NCBI GenBank assembly: GCA_020849195.1 | Contig: JADLGT010000293.1 | Span: forward strand, 1-5,059 | Direction of reading: 5' to 3' | Length of the DNA stretch: 5,059 nt | From: Bacteroidia bacterium | GTDB lineage: Bacteria; Bacteroidota; Bacteroidia; JABDFU01 | In this document: positions 1 to 5,059 of the stretch, one piece after another | How the letters are laid out: each line of letters begins with the position of its first letter | Numbering within the stretch: position 1 is the first letter of the stretch | Made by a program: the position numbers and the translations under genes | Notes under the pieces: generated by a model | Databases searched by the model: none | Told to the model about the DNA's origin: nothing | The model's input: only the letters and a program-made list of their open reading frames with translations

Positions 1-95
1 CAGGATAATGATTAAAAAATAATAAGTGTATCTTTTTCACCAAAGGAGTCGTTTTCTTTAAACTGTAGCACATAATAAAAATAATAGAGAATACG

Positions 96-111
96 TTTTA
101 ATAAGTTAAAA
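96..111. repeat. AT-only inverted repeat in the gldK leader
   Basis: TTTTAA (96-101) is followed by the four-base spacer TAAG and the perfect inverted copy TTAAAA (106-111). The flanking bases do not extend the pairing. As an RNA hairpin the six A:U pairs would be weak, so a protein-binding site or chance in AT-rich DNA are both plausible. It matches the reverse complement of the inverted repeat at 1601-1616, in the gldK-gldL gap, at 14 of 16 positions. Confidence 0.35.
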
Positions 112-139
112 GCTAAACAACAAAAACCGAGTACTAACT

Positions 140-147
140 AAGGAGGT
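140..147 (+). promoter_or_regulatory. Strong Shine-Dalgarno site of gldK
   Basis: AAGGAGGT lies four bases upstream of the ATG at 152 and is a full match to the usual anti-Shine-Dalgarno end of 16S rRNA. It fixes the gldK start, which also gives a proper lipoprotein signal peptide. This is notable because Bacteroidota seldom use Shine-Dalgarno sequences and the other three starts in this window (1665, 2580, 4229) have none. Confidence 0.8.
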
Positions 148-151
148 TACC

Positions 152-1579
152 ATGAAAAAACTACTTATATTAGGTTCATTCGCTGCCCTTGTTACTGCGT
201 GTACACAAGGAACAGGTGAACTTATAGGTGTTCAAGGCCGAGAGCAGTGGTTTCAACCCGATCCATTTGGAATGAATTTTATTCACCCGGGCGGATTCAA
301 TATGGGACCAAGTGATGAAGACATTACCTTCTCGCATACCACAAGATCGAAGACGGTTTCTGTTCAGGCATTTTATATTGACGATTCCGAACTGTCAAAT
401 AATGAGTATCGCCAATTTGTATATTGGGTTCGCGATTCTATCGCACATCGTATCCTCATTGATCAGGGTATTGGCGATCACGGCATTGCAACCGATGATT
501 ACGATCAGGAAATAGATCCTCCACAAGTTAATTGGGACGAATATATTGACTGGGAAGATCAACAGGTTCGCGAAGCTTTGGTTGATATGTTCCTGCCTGA
601 AACAGAACGATTCTATAGGAGAAAAGAGATTGACACCCGTAAACTTAATTTCGAATATTACTGGATCGATCTTAAAACTGCCGCATCAAAAACAAATCGA
701 TTCCTTCCTTCAAAAACCCCTGATAAAAATAGTCAAGATTTTATTGATGGGAAAGGCAATTATGATGTTACCAAAAGAACTCATAAGGGAGATGCCTTTT
801 ATGAACCTGTAACTAAAAAAGGTGTTGACAGAAGCGTATTCATAATAAAAGACATTATCAATGTTTATCCCGATACTTTGGCTTGGGTGCATGATTATAC
901 TTATGCATTTAATGAACCGATGACCAATATGTATTTTTGGCATCCGGCTTACGACGACTATCCTGTTGTTGGTATTTCATGGAAACAAGCTCGAGCATTT
1001 TGCGTATGGAGAACCCAGTTGCTTAATAGCTTTTTAATGCATAACGGGCAGTCTTTTGTGAATGATTTTCGTTTGCCTACAGAAGCTGAATGGGAATGGG
1101 CAGCACGAGGAGATTTGAATTTAAGTCCATACCCATGGGGAGGTCCATACATACGTAATGCGAGAGGTTGCTTTTTGGGTAACTTTAAACCAATGCGTGG
1201 ATTGTATTTCGATGATGGTGGGTTCCATACTGTACCTATTTACTCATACAATCCCAACGACTTTGGATTATATTGTATGGCCGGTAACGTATCGGAATGG
1301 ACAAGTAATGCTTATGATGAAGCCGCCTATGATTTTACTCATGACCAAAATACCGACTACGTTTATGAGGCTCAAGAAAACGAGCCATCTGTTCTAAAAC
1401 GGAAAGTAATTCGTGGCGGTTCGTGGAAAGATGTTGGATACTATTTACAAACCAGTTCTCGTACATACGAATATCAAGATACTGCAAAATGCTACGTTGG
1501 TTTTCGTAACGTAATGACTTTCTTGGGTCGTACAAAAGGAACCGACGGAAATGCAGACAGAACTTTTACCGGAAATTAA
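152..1579 (+). CDS. gldK: T9SS outer-membrane ring lipoprotein GldK/PorK (FGE-like fold)
   Basis: GldK is a periplasm-facing outer-membrane lipoprotein that, with GldN, forms the large ring of the type IX secretion machine. Here it has 475 residues, close to the family length. Residues 1-16 are a lipoprotein signal peptide ending in the lipobox VTAC, with Cys17 as the lipidated residue. The formylglycine-generating-enzyme/sulfatase-modifying fold starts near 36-95 (HPGGFNMG at 45-52, NNEYRQFV at 83-90). A GldK-type insertion of about 165 residues follows, and the fold resumes near 262-455. Visible hallmarks there are PVVGISW (271-277), RLPTEAEWEWAARG (307-320), PWGG (328-331), AGNVSEW (377-383), RGGSW (421-425) and VGFR (449-452). 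The catalytic cysteines that normally follow the GGS motif are missing (Asp427 and Leu432 by ungapped alignment), which fits a structural rather than enzymatic role. Gene order and the neighbouring gldL, gldM and gldN make GldK far more likely than a generic SUMF1-family lipoprotein. Confidence 0.95.
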   Translation: MKKLLILGSFAALVTACTQGTGELIGVQGREQWFQPDPFGMNFIHPGGFNMGPSDEDITFSHTTRSKTVSVQAFYIDDSELSNNEYRQFVYWVRDSIAHRILIDQGIGDHGIATDDYDQEIDPPQVNWDEYIDWEDQQVREALVDMFLPETERFYRRKEIDTRKLNFEYYWIDLKTAASKTNRFLPSKTPDKNSQDFIDGKGNYDVTKRTHKGDAFYEPVTKKGVDRSVFIIKDIINVYPDTLAWVHDYTYAFNEPMTNMYFWHPAYDDYPVVGISWKQARAFCVWRTQLLNSFLMHNGQSFVNDFRLPTEAEWEWAARGDLNLSPYPWGGPYIRNARGCFLGNFKPMRGLYFDDGGFHTVPIYSYNPNDFGLYCMAGNVSEWTSNAYDEAAYDFTHDQNTDYVYEAQENEPSVLKRKVIRGGSWKDVGYYLQTSSRTYEYQDTAKCYVGFRNVMTFLGRTKGTDGNADRTFTGN

Positions 1580-1664
1580 TTACATAAATTATAATAATAA
1601 TTTTACCTTAGTAAAACCAAACCTTAATTACTAATCAATTATTAACTTTTAAAACTGAATATTT
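1580..1664. other. 85-base AT-rich gap between gldK and gldL
   Basis: This non-coding spacer carries an inverted repeat at 1601-1616 and a 15-base motif at 1641-1655 (ATTAACTTTTAAAAC) that recurs with one mismatch before gldN. No Shine-Dalgarno precedes the gldL start at 1665. No GC-rich terminator stem is present, so read-through from gldK into gldL is expected. Confidence 0.6.
1601..1616. repeat. Inverted repeat between gldK and gldL
   Basis: TTTTAC (1601-1606), the spacer CTTA and GTAAAA (1611-1616) form a perfect six-base inverted repeat. The right arm could equally pair with a second TTTTAC at 1564-1569, inside the end of gldK. There is no T-run directly after it, so it is not a convincing intrinsic terminator. 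It could be a weak RNA hairpin that sets transcript processing, an operator, or chance in AT-rich DNA. Confidence 0.35.
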
Positions 1665-2519
1665 ATGAGACCAGGAACCAAAGCATGGAAAAATTTTATG
1701 GCAAAACTATACGGTATAGGGGCGTCAGTCGTAATTGTTGGAGCGCTTTTCAAAATCATGCACTGGCCTGGTGCAGGTATTATGCTTACAGTTGGTTTGA
1801 GTACAGAGGCAGTTATCTTTTTCTTCTCTGCATTTGAGCCACCACACGAAGAAGTGGATTGGAGTTTGGTTTATCCTGAACTATCGGGTATGCATGGAAA
1901 TGAAGAAGAAGGCGAAGAAGCCGATAAAGGTACAGTTACCGAACAACTTGATAATATGTTGGAGGAGGCCAAGATTGGTCCCGAACTGATAGACAGTTTA
2001 GGACAAGGCTTACGCAATCTATCTGAAAATGCAAATAAGATTGCCGATGTTTCTGCGGGAACAATTGCAACAGAGGAATTTGTATCGAATGTTAAAACTG
2101 CTTCAAAATCGGTTGAGGGACTTGCCGGATCTTATGATGAAGCTCGTAATTCTCTATCTTCATCTGTAAATAGCTTGTCAGGATCTTACTCAAAAGCTAT
2201 ACAAGCGTTAGAAAATTTTTCGAATTCCAGTTCAACTTCGTATGAACAAGCTCAAACCTATTCTGAGCAGCTGGGTAAAGTAGCAAAAAATCTTTCTTCA
2301 TTGAATGCTTCATACGAGTTGCAATTGCAGGGATCTCAGGATCACTTAGGAGCTACAAATAAATTGTATTCGGGTATCGAGGAACTTATGAAAAACCTCA
2401 ACGAGTCCGTTGAAGATACACGTAAGTACAAAACAGAAATGGAAAGCTTATCGGCTAACCTATCTGCGCTTAATACAATTTACGGAAATATGCTTTCTGC
2501 CTTGAATTATAAAAAGTAA
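1665..2519 (+). CDS. gldL: T9SS / gliding motor inner-membrane protein GldL/PorL
   Basis: GldL surrounds the GldM membrane helices and forms the proton-driven motor that powers type IX secretion and, in gliders, motility. This 284-residue protein has two membrane helices, near 14-32 and 38-57, joined by a short HWPGAG turn, followed by the family motif FEPPHEEVDWSLVYPEL (57-73). Polar residues inside or at the edges of the helices are retained: Tyr16, Lys30, His33 and Glu48. Glu48 occupies the place of the second-helix glutamate found to be critical in Flavobacterium johnsoniae GldL. An acidic linker (about 79-88, five Glu and one Asp) leads to a long Ser/Asn/Tyr-rich helical region (about 90-284) predicted to lie in the cytoplasm. 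There, SY-x-x-A units recur every 18 residues (Tyr157, 175, 193). I kept the ATG at 1665. A second ATG at codon 12 would also precede the conserved part, but neither has a Shine-Dalgarno. The total length exceeds the flavobacterial form, with the excess in the tail. Confidence 0.95.
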   Translation: MRPGTKAWKNFMAKLYGIGASVVIVGALFKIMHWPGAGIMLTVGLSTEAVIFFFSAFEPPHEEVDWSLVYPELSGMHGNEEEGEEADKGTVTEQLDNMLEEAKIGPELIDSLGQGLRNLSENANKIADVSAGTIATEEFVSNVKTASKSVEGLAGSYDEARNSLSSSVNSLSGSYSKAIQALENFSNSSSTSYEQAQTYSEQLGKVAKNLSSLNASYELQLQGSQDHLGATNKLYSGIEELMKNLNESVEDTRKYKTEMESLSANLSALNTIYGNMLSALNYKK

Positions 2520-2579
2520 TTTGTAGCCGAAACAAAAAAATAAACGATTTAAGTTAAACTCTAATTTTTTTTATAGAAT
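2520..2579. other. 60-base AT-rich gap between gldL and gldM
   Basis: The spacer contains an A7 run at 2534-2540 and a T8 run at 2565-2572. AAAAAAAT (2534-2541) can pair with ATTTTTTT (2564-2571) across a 22-base loop, which would place a weak stem just upstream of the gldM ATG at 2580. No Shine-Dalgarno is visible. A T-run without a GC-rich stem is not a credible terminator, and the tight spacing supports co-transcription. Confidence 0.5.
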
Positions 2580-4211
2580 ATGGCAGGTGGTAAAGAAACC
2601 CCGAGGCAGAAGATGATCGGGATGATGTACTTAGTGTTAACAGCTCTGTTAGCCATGAACGTATCGAAAGACATATTAAATGCGTTTGTAACAATAAACG
2701 AAAGTTTGATAAAGACGAATGCCAACTTCGATGAAAAAAATAACGTTACATCGAATGCATTCGAAATAGCGATGTTGAATGACGAACGCAAAACAAAACC
2801 GTATTATACTGCAGCAAAATCAATCCGTCAGAAAGCAAAAGATCTCGACAAATTCATTATTGAATTAAAATCTGAGCTTTTTCAACATGTAGAAAAATTG
2901 CCGAAAGAAGTTGCAGATACCTTAAAGTTAGCTCGTTCTAACAGTAAAGACAACTATGATATTCCAACCCATTTTTTGATTGGCGATGATCCCGAAAAGG
3001 CTACGGGCAAGTCCATCGAACTGAAAGAAAAAATTAACAACTTCAGAAAAGATATTTTGGGTTTGGTAACAGCTAGCGTAAAAAAACCTGGAGCTGCTGC
3101 CAGTTTTGAACATGGGCTTGGTCTTAAAACAGACAGGGTCTATTCCTTATTTGAAGAAATGGAAGTTAGCTGGGAGAATAATTTATTTTACCACGTTCCG
3201 CTTGCTGCTGTTATCGCTCATTTAAGTCGGATACAAAACGAAATTAAAAACTGTGAAGGCGACGCAATCAATTTACTGTTTAATGAGATTACAGCATCGG
3301 ACTTTAAGTTTGATACACTTGCAGCAAAAGTTGTTGCTCCTTCCAGTTATATTTTAGCAGGCAATGAATATACCGCCGATATTTTCGTGGCAGCTTTCAG
3401 CACAACCCAAAATCCACAAGTATGGCTTGGAGATGTTGATTCGGTAACCAATAAAATAAAAGGGACAACAGATTCCACCACTGTTAAAGTTTCGCGCGGT
3501 ATTGGGAATTATGTAATTAAAACAAGCAGCGAAGGCTTGCAAAAGTATTCAGGACTTATTCGTGTAAAATCTCCTGATAATACCTATAAATCATACCCTT
3601 TCCGTTCTGAATATATGGTTGCTCGTCCTGCAGCGTCTGTTTCACCTGATAAGATGAATGTGTTTTACATTGGGGTTGACAATCCTGTAACGATTACTGC
3701 AGCAGGAGTTGCGCCATCCGATTTAAATCCGAGCATGCAAGGTGGTACGCTTCGCAAAGCATCAGGGCCAGGTCAATATGTTGTACGTGTTAGTGGAGGA
3801 GCCCAAGCTACTGTAAATGTTGGGGCCAAAATTAATGGTAACAATCAAAGTATGGGTTCTTTTAAATTCCGTGTAAAACGAGTGCCCGACCCTGTTGCAT
3901 ATTTCGGAAGCAAAAAAGGAGATGATAAAGTATCGAAGGGTGAGTTACAAATTACACCCGGATTAACTGCAAAACTCGAGAATTTCGACTTTGATTTAAA
4001 ATTTGATATAAAATCCTTTGATATTACAATGGCTGTTAATGGAGGTATTGCTACAGAGTCTTCATCAAGTAATCGTCTGACATCCGCACAACAAACAATG
4101 TTAAGAAATGCTAAAACAGGATCTCGTATCTTTTTTGAAAATGTTAAAGCTATGGGTCCCGACGGAGTAATGCGTAAAATACCCGGAGTTAATTTGAAAG
4201 TACGTAATTAA
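2580..4211 (+). CDS. gldM: T9SS / gliding motor shaft protein GldM/PorM
   Basis: GldM is a dimeric inner-membrane protein. Its single helix sits inside the GldL pentamer, and its long periplasmic part carries motion up to the GldK-GldN ring. This copy has 543 residues, slightly longer than the roughly 515 I recall for F. johnsoniae and Porphyromonas gingivalis. The start MAGGKETPRQKMIGMMYLVL is the family signature and confirms the ATG at 2580. The membrane helix is about 12-29 and ends in AMNVS. Arg9, just before it, matches the arginine proposed to pair with the GldL glutamate in the motor. By analogy with solved GldM/PorM structures, the rest should be a helical D1 domain (about 36-228) followed by three beta-rich domains, D2 to D4 (roughly 229-330, 331-435 and 436-543). 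These borders are estimates. The C-terminal domain contains the Gly-rich stretch VNGGIATESSSS and ends in KIPGVNLKVRN. It follows gldL by 60 bases and precedes gldN by 17. Confidence 0.95.
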   Translation: MAGGKETPRQKMIGMMYLVLTALLAMNVSKDILNAFVTINESLIKTNANFDEKNNVTSNAFEIAMLNDERKTKPYYTAAKSIRQKAKDLDKFIIELKSELFQHVEKLPKEVADTLKLARSNSKDNYDIPTHFLIGDDPEKATGKSIELKEKINNFRKDILGLVTASVKKPGAAASFEHGLGLKTDRVYSLFEEMEVSWENNLFYHVPLAAVIAHLSRIQNEIKNCEGDAINLLFNEITASDFKFDTLAAKVVAPSSYILAGNEYTADIFVAAFSTTQNPQVWLGDVDSVTNKIKGTTDSTTVKVSRGIGNYVIKTSSEGLQKYSGLIRVKSPDNTYKSYPFRSEYMVARPAASVSPDKMNVFYIGVDNPVTITAAGVAPSDLNPSMQGGTLRKASGPGQYVVRVSGGAQATVNVGAKINGNNQSMGSFKFRVKRVPDPVAYFGSKKGDDKVSKGELQITPGLTAKLENFDFDLKFDIKSFDITMAVNGGIATESSSSNRLTSAQQTMLRNAKTGSRIFFENVKAMGPDGVMRKIPGVNLKVRN

Positions 4212-4228
4212 CTTTAAAAACAAACACT
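4212..4228. other. 17-base gap between gldM and gldN without a Shine-Dalgarno
   Basis: The gap reads through an AT-rich stretch with no AGGAGG-like element. The motif ATTAACTTTAAAAAC (4207-4221) overlaps the gldM stop codon and matches 14 of 15 bases of 1641-1655 upstream of gldL. The shortness of the gap implies one transcript and possibly translational coupling of gldM and gldN. Confidence 0.5.
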
Positions 4229-5059
4229 ATGAAAAACTTGGCTAAAATTATTGCTGTTTTGTGTGTGTTATTCGCTTCCGAATATGCACTTGCACAAAAC
4301 GTTTTGGATGGTGCTTACGTAAAAGAAAACACACCCAAAAGACGTGTGATACCTTATACCTTTCTTCGCGAAGCCGATGTTGCTTGGTCGAAACGTATTT
4401 GGAGAGTAATTGATCTTCGCGAAAAAATTAATCAGGTTTTTTATTTTCCAGTAGTTCCTACCAATGAGCGTAAGGCCTTAATTGATATTATTCACAATGC
4501 TCTTGTTGATGGTCGTTTAACTGCCTATGGGAACCCCTTATTTGATGATGAGTTTAAAGTACCTCTAACAAAAAGCGAAGTGGAAGGTATCTTTACTAAA
4601 TGGGATAGCACAAACACCGTAGAAGATCCTGAAACGGGTGAGATGAAGGTGGCTCCAATTAAAAAAGATATTGGTGCAGAACAAACCAAACAATTTCTGC
4701 TTAAAGAAGATTGGTTTTTTGATAAGCAGCGATCTGTACTCGATGTACGCATTATCGGCATTTGTCCGCAAATTGAAAAATACAGTGAAGCTGGCGAATT
4801 TGTTGGATTCCAGCGTTTATTTTGGATTTATTTTCCTGAGGCGCGACCAATATTTGCCAATGCCGAGGTGTATAACCGGAAAAGTGACGAAGAGCGGCGT
4901 ACTTACGAAGATGTATTTTGGAAGCGACAATTTAATAGTTACATATTTAAAGAAAGCAATGTGTTTGATCGCAGTATACCCGAGTATAAAAAAGGGCTTG
5001 ATGCGCTGTTAGAATCTGAAGATATTAAAGCAACCATTTTTAATTGGGAACACGACCTA
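4229..5059 (+). CDS. gldN: T9SS periplasmic ring protein GldN/PorN (3' end outside window)
   Basis: GldN is a periplasmic protein that joins the lipoprotein GldK in the ring under the outer membrane. The frame from ATG 4229 runs 277 codons to the last base with no stop, so the gene is cut by the window edge rather than broken. Residues 1-22 form a Sec signal peptide: Lys3 and Lys6, a hydrophobic core, and a likely cleavage after ALA before Gln23. Family landmarks follow in order: RIWRVIDLREKIN (56-68) with FYFPV, KEDWFFDKQRSVLDVRIIGI (159-178), RLFWIYFPEARP (196-207), and FNSYIFKESNVFDRSI (235-250). The final FNWEHDL aligns with the FxHDMW-type end of GldN as I remember it, so only about three residues are probably missing. 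The N-terminal region after the signal peptide is compact compared with F. johnsoniae GldN. Its place directly after gldM is the standard T9SS order. Confidence 0.93.
   Translation, partial: MKNLAKIIAVLCVLFASEYALAQNVLDGAYVKENTPKRRVIPYTFLREADVAWSKRIWRVIDLREKINQVFYFPVVPTNERKALIDIIHNALVDGRLTAYGNPLFDDEFKVPLTKSEVEGIFTKWDSTNTVEDPETGEMKVAPIKKDIGAEQTKQFLLKEDWFFDKQRSVLDVRIIGICPQIEKYSEAGEFVGFQRLFWIYFPEARPIFANAEVYNRKSDEERRTYEDVFWKRQFNSYIFKESNVFDRSIPEYKKGLDALLESEDIKATIFNWEHDL

Larger units (their letters stand above)
1..151. other. AT-rich upstream leader of the gldKLMN cluster
   Basis: This stretch has no open reading frame that I can support. It is strongly AT-rich and holds an AT-only inverted repeat at 96-111 and the gldK ribosome binding site at 140-147. 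It probably contains the 5' leader and perhaps the promoter of the cluster. I looked for the Bacteroidota promoter pattern (TAnnTTTG near -7 with TTTG or TTG near -33). I found only 7-of-8 partial -7 matches near 29-36 and 92-99, without a matching -33 element, so no promoter is called. In-frame codons at 1-15 could be the tail of an upstream gene, but five codons are too few to tell. Confidence 0.6.
152..5059 (+). other. gldKLMN T9SS core operon (3' end open)
   Basis: Four co-directional genes with gaps of 85, 60 and 17 bases and no intervening intrinsic terminator form a single probable transcription unit. The order lipoprotein ring, motor stator, motor shaft, ring partner matches known gldKLMN/porKLMN clusters. 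In P. gingivalis porP precedes porK. Here the 151 bases before gldK do not show an upstream gene, so whether a porP homologue lies further left cannot be seen. Only gldK has a canonical ribosome binding site. Confidence 0.85.

Noticed and set aside
1..15. In-frame codons QDND followed by TAA, possibly the tail of an upstream gene
   Set aside because: Five codons carry no recognisable signal, and the other frames also stop early.
29..36. Bacteroidota -7-like element TATCTTTT, with a similar one at 92-99
   Set aside because: Both are 7-of-8 matches with no TTTG or TTG at the expected -33 distance, and such matches are common in AT-rich DNA.
42..48. Second Shine-Dalgarno-like AAAGGAG in the leader
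   Set aside because: No start codon lies at a usable distance downstream and no reading frame follows.
710..1152. Minus-strand frames opposite gldK
   Set aside because: The + strand encodes a well-conserved GldK across this region. The antisense products have no recognisable features.
2565..2572. T8 run before gldM as an intrinsic terminator
   Set aside because: No GC-rich stem precedes it, and it lies inside a gene cluster that is normally co-transcribed.
4525..4771. Two minus-strand frames opposite gldN
   Set aside because: They are antisense shadows of a conserved gene, overlap each other and show no recognisable domain.
4671..5012. 113-codon + strand frame near the right end
   Set aside because: It lies wholly inside gldN in another frame, has no family resemblance and no ribosome binding site. 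The gldN frame has a signal peptide and conserved motifs.
1..5059. Mobile element, CRISPR array, tRNA or toxin-antitoxin content
   Set aside because: No transposase, terminal repeats, spaced direct repeats or RNA gene were seen. The window is filled by conserved T9SS genes.

Overview
The window holds the core gene cluster of the Bacteroidota type IX secretion system (T9SS), gldK-gldL-gldM-gldN (porK-porL-porM-porN in non-gliding relatives). All four genes are on the + strand in the canonical order. They fill the window apart from a 151-base AT-rich leader and three short gaps of 85, 60 and 17 bases. gldK, gldL and gldM are complete. gldN is open at the right edge, after 277 codons with no stop, and probably lacks only a few C-terminal residues.

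The organism is a member of Bacteroidota. T9SS is confined to that phylum and its close relatives, the DNA is AT-rich, and three of the four genes lack a Shine-Dalgarno sequence. GldL has a long Ser/Asn/Tyr-rich helical C-terminal region. At 284 residues it is longer than I recall for flavobacterial GldL (about 215) and nearer to PorL of Bacteroidales, so a Bacteroidales/Marinilabiliales-like lineage is my guess, not a demonstrated fact. The cluster does not show whether the organism glides, because the same genes serve secretion in non-gliders.

Layout: 1-151 is an upstream leader with an AT inverted repeat and a strong Shine-Dalgarno. 152-1579 is gldK, an outer-membrane lipoprotein with a formylglycine-generating-enzyme (FGE) fold. 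1665-2519 is gldL, an inner-membrane protein with two membrane helices. 2580-4211 is gldM, with one membrane helix and a long periplasmic part. 4229-5059 is gldN, a periplasmic protein with a signal peptide.

In the known system GldL and GldM form a proton-driven rotary motor in the inner membrane. The periplasmic part of GldM reaches up to a ring of GldK and GldN beneath the outer membrane, and so energises export through the SprA translocon. The window encodes the motor, its shaft and the ring, but not the translocon or the cargo.

I see no previously undescribed system here. The points worth a second look are smaller: an FGE-like lipoprotein without catalytic cysteines, an 18-residue tyrosine period in the GldL tail, one strong Shine-Dalgarno in an otherwise SD-less operon, and short AT-rich motifs shared between gaps.
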